This document shows, one piece after another, positions 1 through 8,849 of a DNA stretch of 37,729 nt (position 1 is its first letter; each line of letters opens with the position of its first letter). The notes below the pieces were generated by a model that worked only from the letters and a program-made list of their open reading frames with translations, did no database searches and was not told the origin of the DNA. The stretch is from Candidatus Nanopelagicales bacterium (GTDB lineage Bacteria; Actinomycetota; Actinomycetes; S36-B12; UBA5976). Where the stretch lies: assembly GCA_023260395.1 (NCBI GenBank), contig JALQVI010000010.1, positions 1 to 37,729 on the forward strand, given 5' to 3'. Made by a program: the position numbers and the translations under genes.

Positions 1-345
1 GGTGATGCCGAATGCATACACATCGATGTCCAAGTCATCCACGATGTGTGCGAGCTGGTTGATGTGGTCGCGTAAATAAAACTGAGCTTCGTCGCAAATC
101 AAATAGTCCAATTCGTCACTTGAATGACTCTCAAGAATGTTGGCGAAAAATTGCGCATCGTCGGTGACTTCAATGGCTGGGACTTCAAGTCCCAAGCGGC
201 TGGAAAGAATGCCTGAACCCGCACGGTCATTACGCGTGAAAACAAGTCCACGACGACCCCGGCTGGCGTGGTTGTAATTTACTTGAGCTGCAAGCGTGGA
301 CTTACCGCAGTCCATTGTTCCGGTGAAGAAAACGAGCTCGGCCAT
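1..345 (-). CDS. tdk: Thymidine kinase, type II; C-terminus cut by the window edge
   Basis: Reverse translation from 345 gives MAELVFFTGTMDCGKSTLAAQVNYNHASRGRRGLVFTRNDRAGSGILSSRLGLE...DYLICDEAQFYL: P-loop GTMDCGKST and the DEAQF motif typical of bacterial Tdk. Not in the ORF track because no stop lies in the window. Confidence 0.93.
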   Translation of the reverse strand, partial: MAELVFFTGTMDCGKSTLAAQVNYNHASRGRRGLVFTRNDRAGSGILSSRLGLEVPAIEVTDDAQFFANILESHSSDELDYLICDEAQFYLRDHINQLAHIVDDLDIDVYAFGIT

Positions 346-374
346 GTTGGTCTTTCTCCCGACGTTGTTGGTTG

Positions 375-1697
375 TTAGCGTACCGTTTCATCCGAGGGAT
401 GGAGAATGTGATCGAGTGCCGCTTCAACTTGTTCGACTTCAGAAACATGTGTTTTACGTTGTCGTTTACCTTGGATAAATGACAGCACGGATGCGATGAA
501 TATTCCTAAAAGTACAGCTTCAACCAAATCTAGAAAGAGGGTTGCTAGGGCCGTCAGCGCCACGATTATGCCGTGATGTGGCGTCTCTTTGATGAAAGTG
601 CGAAGTTTCTGGCCTTCAACCATGCGAAAGGCCGTTGCGATAAGAACGCCAGCCAAGCAAGCCAGTGGAATGTGAGCTACGAGCGTTGCCCCGGCTGCAA
701 TAAATAACAGCAAAATTATGGAGTGTGAAACTGCTGCCAATCGGCTGACTGCACCACTCCTGACATTGACCGCAGTACGTGCAATCGCGGCTGTTGCTGG
801 CACGCCGCCGAAAAGAGGTGTTACTAAGTTCGCTAGCGCTTGGCCAAAAAGTTCTCGATGCGAATTATGTGGCGGTAAATCTGCCATAGCATCGGCAACT
901 GAAGCACAGAGCAAACCTTCGATTGCAGCCAGTCCCGCTACTGAAAATGCAGGTATGACGAGCGATCCAAAAGGTAGGTGACTCATTTGGGGCAAGCCCC
1001 GCCAATTGATTGATCGCGGAATGTCACCGACGACGGGAATGTCCAAGTGAAATCTCGTTGTGATGAAAGTTGCTATTGCTACGGCCAAGATTCCCGAAGG
1101 AATTGACGCGTGAACTCTGCGAGAAATCATGATGAAGAGAATTGAGCCAAGCGAAATTGCAATCGCCGCAGGATCGCTACCGTTCATTTCGTTTCGCAGG
1201 GCATGAATCGCGGACAAAACTACAGATGTTGAATCTGGCTTCACACCTAATGCGATGGGAACTTGCTGCAATCCAATGAGTAATGCAATTCCAACGGTGA
1301 ATCCTTCGATGACGCTGATTGGGATGTAGCGCATGAAGTGCGCGGCACCGGAAATAGCCATGACGAGCAAGATGATGCCTGCTATGAGCCCAACGGTAAG
1401 AACTGCACGGGCACCAAACTGAGCAAATATTGGCACCAGAACGACTGTCATGGCTCCAGTAGGTCCACTGACTTGCACCCGACTGCCACCGAAAAGCGCT
1501 GCGAGAAGTCCGGCGACTACGGCAGTTGCAATACCGGCCGCTGCGCCGACTCCGGAAGCTACACCGAAAGCAAGTGCCAGAGGTAAGGCAACGACAGCAA
1601 CGCTCAGTCCGGCAATGATGTCTGCCTGCGGCTTGCTAAGCATTTGTGTGAAATCTGATCGGTCGGGAAGTAGTCTCCGAATCTGATTTTTGGCCAC
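375..1697 (-). CDS. SulP/SLC26-family anion transporter without a C-terminal STAS domain
   Basis: 440 aa polytopic protein; N-terminal DIIAGLSVAVVALPLALAFGVASG and VSGPTGAMTVVL are SulP signatures; ends shortly after the last TM helix. Confidence 0.9.
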   Translation of the reverse strand: MAKNQIRRLLPDRSDFTQMLSKPQADIIAGLSVAVVALPLALAFGVASGVGAAAGIATAVVAGLLAALFGGSRVQVSGPTGAMTVVLVPIFAQFGARAVLTVGLIAGIILLVMAISGAAHFMRYIPISVIEGFTVGIALLIGLQQVPIALGVKPDSTSVVLSAIHALRNEMNGSDPAAIAISLGSILFIMISRRVHASIPSGILAVAIATFITTRFHLDIPVVGDIPRSINWRGLPQMSHLPFGSLVIPAFSVAGLAAIEGLLCASVADAMADLPPHNSHRELFGQALANLVTPLFGGVPATAAIARTAVNVRSGAVSRLAAVSHSIILLLFIAAGATLVAHIPLACLAGVLIATAFRMVEGQKLRTFIKETPHHGIIVALTALATLFLDLVEAVLLGIFIASVLSFIQGKRQRKTHVSEVEQVEAALDHILHPSDETVR

Positions 1698-1757
1698 AAA
1701 GCAAGTCTACTTTTCCGCCACCAAGCGCATGTTTGATTTAGAAAGTAGTGTGACGAT

Positions 1758-2834
1758 GTGAGTGACACAGAGCCAACCCGACGATCATTTATCTTCGGTG
1801 TCAGTGCCATCATCGCGGCGAGTGCTACGGGTGGTGCGCTGTTGGCTAAAGCGCACAAAAAGGTTGTTTCAACTGCATCGCAAGTTGCTCAAAAACTCCC
1901 ATCCGTGTTCAAGTCTGCTGCTCCTTTGCCTGCGGATCCGGCCACCAACATCACTGGGCTCTCGCCCTTAGTCACTCCTATTGAAGATTTCTTTCGCATT
2001 GATACAGCTGTCGAGATTCCTCAGATTGACGCGTCAACATGGTCAATGTCGATTGAGGGAATGGTGGATTCACCAACGACCTTAAATTACGAACAAATTA
2101 TGGCGATGCCGATGATCGAAGTTGATTGCACGATTGGATGCGTATCAAATAGCGTCGGCGGAAGTTTGGTGGGCAACGCTCGTTGGCTCGGCGTGAAACT
2201 TTCGGATGTGTTGGATATGGCCAAGCCAAAAAGTGGCGCGGATCAAATTCTTAGTTGGTCCACCGATGGCTTTTCGGCGGGATTTCCAGTTGCTGCTGGC
2301 TTTGACCGTGACGCAATTCTTGCCGTTGGGATGAATGGCGAAATTCTTAACGCCAAGCATGGATTTCCAGTCCGTCTCGTGGTGCCTGGGCTGTATGGAT
2401 ATGTTTCGGCTACCAAGTGGTTGCAGAAATTAGAACTGTGCCGCTTTGATCAGAAACAAGGCTTTTGGATTTCACGAGGCTGGTCACAATTAGGACCTGT
2501 GAAGACTGAATCGCGAATCGATGTTCCCAAGCAAGGCCAGTCAATGACTACTGAGCCAACACATATCGCTGGCGTTGCATGGGCGCCGACAAAAGGCATT
2601 CGCAAGGTTGAGGTTCAAATCGATAATGGCGCCTGGCAAAGCGCTCACCTTGGGCCTGAGATTTCGAATTCATCGTGGCGACAATGGTGGATTGAGTGGA
2701 CGCCGACGTCTGGCAAGAATCGAATCTCAGTGCGTGCAACTGACGGCACTGGATATACCCAGACTGAAAAACTCACAGCGATTGATCCAGATGGTGCAAC
2801 GGGCTGGCACACAATCGTTGTCAACGTGGCATAG
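1758..2834 (+). CDS. Molybdopterin-dependent oxidoreductase (sulfite oxidase/YedY fold) with TAT signal
   Basis: GTG start; RRSFIFG twin-arginine motif; VDCTIGCVSNSVGG (Moco Cys region), GFPVRLVVPGLYG, and a C-terminal Mo-co dimerisation-like domain (GVAWAPTKGIRKVEVQIDNGAWQ). Confidence 0.88.
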   Translation: MSDTEPTRRSFIFGVSAIIAASATGGALLAKAHKKVVSTASQVAQKLPSVFKSAAPLPADPATNITGLSPLVTPIEDFFRIDTAVEIPQIDASTWSMSIEGMVDSPTTLNYEQIMAMPMIEVDCTIGCVSNSVGGSLVGNARWLGVKLSDVLDMAKPKSGADQILSWSTDGFSAGFPVAAGFDRDAILAVGMNGEILNAKHGFPVRLVVPGLYGYVSATKWLQKLELCRFDQKQGFWISRGWSQLGPVKTESRIDVPKQGQSMTTEPTHIAGVAWAPTKGIRKVEVQIDNGAWQSAHLGPEISNSSWRQWWIEWTPTSGKNRISVRATDGTGYTQTEKLTAIDPDGATGWHTIVVNVA

Positions 2835-2959
2835 AGAAGTTCAGTGACTGCGCGCTATTAGATAGCGATGCGAAAATGCAGCGAGAGGTAGCGCTCTTAT
2901 TAGCCAAAAGATTTCAAATTAGTATTCGGTGTTGCGTTTTCGAGCGTATGGTCATATTT

Positions 2960-3820
2960 ATGAGGCTAGAAAAATTCGGACTGCTCGTAGCATCAACGTT
3001 GGTCATAGCTGGCTGTTCGTTTGGCCCATCGGAGTCGTCATCCTCGTCCGCTTCGCCGAGTACTACATCCACTGCTTCGCCGTCACCGTCATCAACTGTT
3101 GTTCCAACCAAGACCAAAATCGCTGCGATTTATTACGTCGGTGATACAGCACAAGGGTTGCGCCTCTACCGTGAATTCCGTCATGTCACTGTTCACGGCA
3201 GTAATTCGCTTGGACTGGAATCACTTCGTTATCTCACGGCTCAAGGTAGTCACTCGGTTGATTCGGATTACACCAACCTTTGGGGAAATGGTTCGGTGAT
3301 CAATTCAGTTTCGGTCGCTGGAAGTAAAGCGATAGTTGATCTGAAAATCAGTCATCTCAACGTCGGTTCTGAAGGCGAGATGCGCGCAATTGATCAATTG
3401 GTGTGGACGCTTACGGCTAATGACAGGTCTGTTAAGTCGGTGCGGTTCACTTCTGATGGAGAACCAATCGAGTCATTTGCGGGACATGTCGATACGACCG
3501 TGGGCTTTGCACGTGAACGTTCCTACGATGTTCTTGCTCCTATTTGGGTAACCTCGCCGGGGGCTGTCGTCGGTAACCCTGTCACTATCAAAGGCACTGC
3601 TTGCACCTTTGAAGCTGGAATTGCGTGGAAGCTCACTCGTTCAGGCATTGTTGTGAAACATGGTTCAGTAACTGCGCAACAAGCTTGTCCGGTCCGTTCT
3701 GTATGGCAAGTTTCATTGGGCACACTGACTGCAGGCACGTATACATTCACGGCGATTGACTACAGCGCCAAGGATGGTTCTGTGACTCAGCAAGACTCCA
3801 AAAAATTCACTGTAAAGTAG
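2960..3820 (+). CDS. Lipoprotein with GerMN-like and Gmad2-like domains
   Basis: Start reassigned to ATG 2960 (MRLEKFGLLVASTLVIAGC lipobox), Ser/Thr/Pro linker, then GerMN-like domain and C-terminal Gmad2-like Ig domain (APIWVTSPGAVVGNPVTIKGTA). Confidence 0.75.
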   Translation: MRLEKFGLLVASTLVIAGCSFGPSESSSSSASPSTTSTASPSPSSTVVPTKTKIAAIYYVGDTAQGLRLYREFRHVTVHGSNSLGLESLRYLTAQGSHSVDSDYTNLWGNGSVINSVSVAGSKAIVDLKISHLNVGSEGEMRAIDQLVWTLTANDRSVKSVRFTSDGEPIESFAGHVDTTVGFARERSYDVLAPIWVTSPGAVVGNPVTIKGTACTFEAGIAWKLTRSGIVVKHGSVTAQQACPVRSVWQVSLGTLTAGTYTFTAIDYSAKDGSVTQQDSKKFTVK

Positions 3821-3946
3821 CGTCGGCTGCCTCAGAAATCTGTGAATTTTGCGCTTCTCATGAATCGCACATGCAGCATTCATAGATACCGTTGCGAGTG
3901 ACACAGTGTCAGGTTTGTAAAGCCGCTCTATGCCTAATGTTGGCAT

Positions 3947-4447
3947 GTGATCAAACGATTAGTTGCTCTGGTTGTTGCGACAGCGGTGTCGTTGACCGTG
4001 ATTGCTATGCCCAGTCATGCTTTAGGTTTCGCTCCAGCCGCTAAAGGTGTTGATGGACAGATTCTCGCGGCTAGCAAATCTTCCAAACTTTCCACTGGCG
4101 AAAAGGTTACAGTCACGGGTCTCGGTTTCGATACCAAGCATGGAATTTATGTCGCGTTTTGCCAACTTCCAGCTCGAGGTCTTCGCCCCGAAAATTGCTA
4201 CGGCGGCATAAATCTCGATGGCAAAGGCGCCGGCTCAGTGTGGATTACCAACAAGGTTCCATTTGCCACGATGAAATTGGCAAAGCGTTACGGAAAAAAT
4301 GGATCCTTTTCTGTTCAAATCCAAGTTTCTCAATTATTCGGTTCGACTAATTGCAAGGTGGTCAAGTGCGCCATTGTCACTCGCGCTGATCATTTTGAAC
4401 CTGATTTTCGTCGTGCCGATGTTTTTATCCCCGTCACATTCAAATAG
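3947..4447 (+). CDS. Secreted protein with one neocarzinostatin-like Ig-fold domain
   Basis: GTG start, signal peptide MIKRLVALVVATAVSLTVIAMPSHA; GEKVTVTGLGF...YVAFCQLP...TNCKVVKCAIVTRADH resembles the neocarzinostatin layout (two Cys pairs, C-x4-C before the final strands). Confidence 0.6.
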   Translation: MIKRLVALVVATAVSLTVIAMPSHALGFAPAAKGVDGQILAASKSSKLSTGEKVTVTGLGFDTKHGIYVAFCQLPARGLRPENCYGGINLDGKGAGSVWITNKVPFATMKLAKRYGKNGSFSVQIQVSQLFGSTNCKVVKCAIVTRADHFEPDFRRADVFIPVTFK

Positions 4448-4460
4448 CAAAGGAACGTAA

Positions 4461-5552
4461 GTGAAGAAACTCATTTCAATTCTCGTTGCTTCGATTGCTG
4501 TAGTAGGCGTGAGTGCTACTTCAGCATCTGCAACGACATTCTCTGCAATTGCATCAAAGACCACTCACATCGCGTATGCCGGTGAAACAGTGAATGTGAC
4601 GTTATCCAACATTCCAACGAATGCTGGTTTCTACGTCATGCAGTGTGCAACGGTTCAATCTGGCCGTCCGATGCAATGTAATGGGCGCGGTCAATGGGTA
4701 AGTACAAGTGCTAGTTCACTACAGCAACATGCTGGAGACGCGAATTCTCCAGTTGCGCTACCTGTAGTGAAGTTCTTTACAGGGCAAGACTCGAATACTT
4801 ACGACTGCGTTCTCGTTGCATGTGAAATTTTCGTACGCCTGGACCACAACGCACCAACAGACACTAGTTTGGACACTCACATTCCGTTGACCTTTTCACC
4901 GGTTGGCGTTGTGATCAGTAAATCAGCAGGGATAGCTGATGCAGGTGAAGATCTCACCGTCTCTCTTGCGGGTGTTCCTTCGGGAAATGGATTGTATGTT
5001 CGCGAATGCCAGCAATCATTGACCGCAGCGCGTCCGACATTGTGTAACGGAATGGGTGTGTGGACCAGTTTGGATAGTGGCTCAATTGCTCAGCATGCAA
5101 CTGACGCTTCCCGGCCGCAAACGCTGTCGGTGCAGGGACTGTTCACGTCAAACTCCACAACTGTTGATTGTTCTGTGGTCGTCTGCGGAGTGTTTATTCG
5201 CCGTGATCACGTCGATGGTTCTGACGTGTCTCTCGATACATTCATTCCATTGACCTTTACCGCTCCGTCCAAGGTTGCACAAACACTTTCGCCAACTCTT
5301 GCAACGGGGACATACTCGGTCGCCAAAGGTAAGAGCTCGACGATTATTGCTGACAACGTCAAGACCCAAAATGGACAGTCGTTGACTTGGTCCACATCTA
5401 ACGCCACATTGTGCTCGGTTTCATCGACCAATCACAAAAAAGTTGTGAGCTTCAAAAAAGTTGGAACGTGTGTTGTCACAGCACGCGCACTCGGATCAAA
5501 TCGATTGAAGCAGACCGATTTCAAATGGACATTCAAAATTAACGCGAGGTAA
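4461..5552 (+). CDS. Secreted protein with two tandem neocarzinostatin-like domains plus a C-terminal Ig-like domain
   Basis: GTG start, signal peptide ...VGVSATSASA; internal repeats AGETVNVTLSNIPTNAGFYVMQCATVQSGRPMQCNG and AGEDLTVSLAGVPSGNGLYVRECQQSLTAARPTLCNG, each ending ...DC-x4-C-EI/GV-F-[VI]R-x-DH...IPLTF. Confidence 0.65.
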   Translation: MKKLISILVASIAVVGVSATSASATTFSAIASKTTHIAYAGETVNVTLSNIPTNAGFYVMQCATVQSGRPMQCNGRGQWVSTSASSLQQHAGDANSPVALPVVKFFTGQDSNTYDCVLVACEIFVRLDHNAPTDTSLDTHIPLTFSPVGVVISKSAGIADAGEDLTVSLAGVPSGNGLYVRECQQSLTAARPTLCNGMGVWTSLDSGSIAQHATDASRPQTLSVQGLFTSNSTTVDCSVVVCGVFIRRDHVDGSDVSLDTFIPLTFTAPSKVAQTLSPTLATGTYSVAKGKSSTIIADNVKTQNGQSLTWSTSNATLCSVSSTNHKKVVSFKKVGTCVVTARALGSNRLKQTDFKWTFKINAR

Positions 5553-5566
5553 TTTAGCTCATCTAA

Positions 5567-5599
5567 TTTGGGCGGGGCTGCGTTGCGGTTCCGCCCAAA
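5567..5599. terminator. Hairpin between convergent genes
   Basis: TTTGGGCGG (5567-5575) / CCGCCCAAA (5591-5599) inverted repeat between convergent stops; no strong T-tract. Confidence 0.5.
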
Positions 5600-6223
5600 C
5601 TACATATTGTTGACAGCGGCCATAACGAAGGATTCAGCCGCAGCCGCTTCGTAAGCAAAATCAAAACCCAAGTCAATGCGGTTTGCTGCCGAATTAACCA
5701 CGGCTGCAATGTGTGCACATACTGATGGAGCGTTATCTAATTCAAGTTCTTTCACTGGAAAGCTCAGAGAATCCATAAATTGACCGTGAAGGGCACGAAC
5801 AATTCCGCGCTTTTCAGCAGCAAGATTAATTTCACTCAGCCGACGGATAATTGCATGTTCGCCGCTAGAAAGATGCTCGAGAGAATTCAATACCCACGCT
5901 CGAATGCGCTCAATGGGATCATCGATTTGCGCGAGTTGTGAATCCATTGTGTTGACGAGATCGGCCATGTCGTTGATGACCAGTTCCGCAAAAATATCGT
6001 CAACCGATGAAAAGTATTGGTAAATCGCAGTACGAGTTAAGCCAGTTCGTGCGGCTAGGCTCGCCATCGAAATGTGTGTGACTTCTTTTTCCGTCAGTTC
6101 AGCCAGCGCGGCAGCAAGAATTTCCTGCTCGCGTTGATCTCTGATTGCGTGACTCACCTGCTCAGTGTAAGTCGGATTGAAAATGAGTGCCCTGCTGAAA
6201 CGGCCATTTGTGTTCAGCGTCAC
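5600..6223 (-). CDS. TetR-family transcriptional regulator
   Basis: HTH segment ISMASLAARTGLTRTAIYQYFSSVDDIFAEL. A GTG at 6157 (MSHAIRDQREQEIL) is a plausible alternative start. Confidence 0.88.
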   Translation of the reverse strand: MTLNTNGRFSRALIFNPTYTEQVSHAIRDQREQEILAAALAELTEKEVTHISMASLAARTGLTRTAIYQYFSSVDDIFAELVINDMADLVNTMDSQLAQIDDPIERIRAWVLNSLEHLSSGEHAIIRRLSEINLAAEKRGIVRALHGQFMDSLSFPVKELELDNAPSVCAHIAAVVNSAANRIDLGFDFAYEAAAAESFVMAAVNNM

Positions 6224-6300
6224 GCGAGTCTCGGCAGTTACTTACCTTTTCCTTACAGTCGCACGCGATTGCGCTCAGAGTAGTGCACTCTGGCGGGTAC

Positions 6301-7296
6301 TTAATGTGCTGGACCGTGTGTGCCGCGAAGCACGAGTGAAACGGATTCTTGGTGATGTATCGGTGGGGCAGTGGGATTGGCAATGCGCTTCAAAATCAAG
6401 TCTGCCGCGGCTCGGGCCATGCCCGGGATGTCGGTGTGAACGGTCGTTAAGTTAATTGTTGACCAGCTCGCCATTTCGATGTCATCGAGCCCAACTATCG
6501 TGACATCATTTGGCACATCGATGCCCAGTTCCTTAGCGCCGTTGAGTGCGCCAATCGCAATGACATCATTCATGCAATACACAGCCGTTGGTCGCTCACC
6601 GTCTGTCATAAGTTCGCGGAATGCTGACGCGCCAAATTGGGAAGTAAATGGACCTATGCGAATCATGTCTTCGGGTAATTCAAGTCCGCGTTCCGCGAGA
6701 GCGTGTACAAAACCAAGTTGCCCATCACGACTCGTTGAAGCATTCGGGTGGCCGATGATTGCGGCAATACATGTGTGACCGAGGTCTGCAAATAGATTCG
6801 CGATGAGCGCAGCGCCACCGGCGTCATCTGTTGTGCACGTATCTGCTTTTAAATCATCAACTACACGATTCAGCAAAACCATCGGCAGTCCGCGACGTGC
6901 AAGTTCACGTGGAATCTCGCTATCGATTTCACTCGTCGTCAAAATGACGCCATCAAGTGAGCCATCGATGAGAGTTTCAAGTTCAAGTGGATCGCTGCCG
7001 CGGTCAGTAACCAAAATTGTTCGGTACCCACGCGCAGAAAGTTCATCGTGCAGCGGTGCGATCAATGCGGGATAAAACGGATTGCCTAGTTCAGCGCTGA
7101 CGATGCCGATGCGGCCAGTGGAAAGCGTCGACAAACTTCGCCCGGCGTGGTTTGTCACGTAACCCAAGCTCTTGGCTGCTTCGCGAACTTTGGCACGGGT
7201 CTCGAGTGAGACTCGGGGATGGTCGCGCAATGCCCGCGAGACCGTGGGCTGTGAAACCCCGGCCAGGCGTGCCACATCGTGGCTGGTTATCGCCAT
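6301..7296 (-). CDS. LacI-family transcriptional regulator
   Basis: Start reassigned to 7296: MAITSHDVARLAGVSQPTVSRALRDHPRVS (LacI HTH) followed by a periplasmic-binding-protein-like domain. Confidence 0.93.
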   Translation of the reverse strand: MAITSHDVARLAGVSQPTVSRALRDHPRVSLETRAKVREAAKSLGYVTNHAGRSLSTLSTGRIGIVSAELGNPFYPALIAPLHDELSARGYRTILVTDRGSDPLELETLIDGSLDGVILTTSEIDSEIPRELARRGLPMVLLNRVVDDLKADTCTTDDAGGAALIANLFADLGHTCIAAIIGHPNASTSRDGQLGFVHALAERGLELPEDMIRIGPFTSQFGASAFRELMTDGERPTAVYCMNDVIAIGALNGAKELGIDVPNDVTIVGLDDIEMASWSTINLTTVHTDIPGMARAAADLILKRIANPTAPPIHHQESVSLVLRGTHGPAH

Positions 7297-7351
7297 GTCG
7301 AGCCGCCGTTGTCGCGCATAATGTTTCGATAATAATCCCTGAATCCATTGA

Positions 7352-7369
7352 CATGCATACGTATGCATG
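7352..7369. promoter_or_regulatory. Predicted LacI-family operator
   Basis: CATGCATACGTATGCATG is a perfect 18-bp palindrome with a central CG in the divergent lacI/hisD-like intergenic region; a TTGACA hexamer (7348-7353) overlaps its left end. Confidence 0.75.
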
Positions 7370-7413
7370 CGAGCGTGGCAGATGTTGCATTCCAGCGAAG
7401 AAAAGGACCAGAA

Positions 7414-8733
7414 ATGCGCATTAACGAAGCCGACAAAAAGTTCCTCACATTGTCTGCAGACATCGAAACTTTGAAGGCTCCTGAATTGGATTCACCTCCG
7501 GCTCAGCGTCTGCCAGAAGTAATCGAAACTGTGTCATCGATGTTGCTCGACATTGAAAAGAACGGCATCGATGCTGTTGTTAAGTACGCCCGCAACTTGG
7601 ACAAGTGGGAAGGCGACGATTTCGAACTCAGCGCTGCTGATCTTGCAAAGACCGGCGACAACTTGAGCCCTGAACTTCGCCTCGCGCTTGAAACTGGTGC
7701 CGCTCGCACACAGGCCTTCGCCAAGGAACAGCGCAAGCACCTCGTTGATTTCGAAGCCGAACTTTCACCAGGCACAATCACTGGCCAGAAGTACATTCCG
7801 ATTTCTCGCGTTGGCGCATACATGCCAGCCGGTAACTTCCCAATTCTTGCTAGCGCATTCATGACTGTTGGTGTTGCCAAGGTCGCAGGCGTTCCAATGG
7901 CAATGGCATGCACGCCGCCGATGTCGCCAACTGGTGGCAACGATGCCGTGTTGTACTCCGCTTACCTTTCAGGTGTTGACCGTACATTCATCGTCGGTGG
8001 TGTTCAGGCACTTGCTGCTATGACATTCGGTCTCTTGGGTGAAAAACCAGTCGACATTTTGGTCGGCGCAGGCAATGCCTACGTCACCGAAGCCAAGCGC
8101 CAGCTGTTTGGCCGTGTCGGTATCGACCTTCTTGCTGGTCCATCCGAAGTTGCTGTCATTGCTGATGAAACTGCAGATCCGATCATCGTTGCCGCCGACC
8201 TTCTTGGTCAGGCCGAACACGGCAAGCAGTCACCTGCATCACTCGTGACAACCTCTCGCGAACTTGGCCTTGCAGTCATCAAGGAAGTAGAGCGTCAGCT
8301 CGAAACTTTGTCGACGGAATACATTGCTGGTCCAGCTTGGCGCGATTACGGCACCGTCTACGTTGTTGCAACGCCAGATGATGCAATTGAAGTCATGAAC
8401 TTCCTTGCGCCAGAGCATCTTGAAATTCTGACCGGTGACGATAAGTACTACCAAGATCGTTTGACGAACTACGGATCTCTCTTTATTGGTCCATGGTCAA
8501 CCGTTGCCTATTCAGACAAGGGCATCTCGGGCACAAACCACGTATTGCCAACAGGTGGCGGCGCGAAGTACTCAGCTGGTATGTCAGTCGGTCGCTTCTT
8601 AAAGCCATTGACTTACCAACGTTCCACCAAGGAAGCAACGATGTCGTTGGCTCCACACGTATCTGCAATTGGTGGTTACGAAAAGATGGAAGCTCACAAG
8701 ATCACTGCGGACTTGCGTATCGCACGTCTTTAA
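7414..8733 (+). CDS. Histidinol-dehydrogenase-family NAD-dependent dehydrogenase (HpsN-like subgroup suspected)
   Basis: Start reassigned to ATG 7414 (MRINEADKKFL) downstream of AAAAGGA; VGAYMPAG, VGAGNAYVTEAKRQ, DLLAGPSEV, GTNHVLPTGGGAKYSAGMSVGRFLK. Confidence 0.88.
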   Translation: MRINEADKKFLTLSADIETLKAPELDSPPAQRLPEVIETVSSMLLDIEKNGIDAVVKYARNLDKWEGDDFELSAADLAKTGDNLSPELRLALETGAARTQAFAKEQRKHLVDFEAELSPGTITGQKYIPISRVGAYMPAGNFPILASAFMTVGVAKVAGVPMAMACTPPMSPTGGNDAVLYSAYLSGVDRTFIVGGVQALAAMTFGLLGEKPVDILVGAGNAYVTEAKRQLFGRVGIDLLAGPSEVAVIADETADPIIVAADLLGQAEHGKQSPASLVTTSRELGLAVIKEVERQLETLSTEYIAGPAWRDYGTVYVVATPDDAIEVMNFLAPEHLEILTGDDKYYQDRLTNYGSLFIGPWSTVAYSDKGISGTNHVLPTGGGAKYSAGMSVGRFLKPLTYQRSTKEATMSLAPHVSAIGGYEKMEAHKITADLRIARL

Positions 8734-8745
8734 ATTAACAAACCG

Positions 8746-8785
8746 AAAATGTGTGGCATCGATTCTTCTCGTTGCCACACATTTT
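8746..8785 (+). terminator. Rho-independent terminator after the hisD-like gene
   Basis: 13-bp perfect stem AAAATGTGTGGCA (8746-8758) / TGCCACACATTTT (8773-8785), 14-nt loop, followed by GTTTT. Confidence 0.75.
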
Positions 8786-8849
8786 GTTTTGCAACATGGT
8801 GCTGGTATTCAGGTTAGGCTGGCATCACTTGGAGCTCAACGGAGAAGTT

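Noticed and set aside
6276-6292. CAGAGT-N5-ACTCTG inverted repeat between lacI and tetR
   Set aside because: Short arms, lies at the end of lacI/start of tetR; could be chance, so not called as an operator or terminator.
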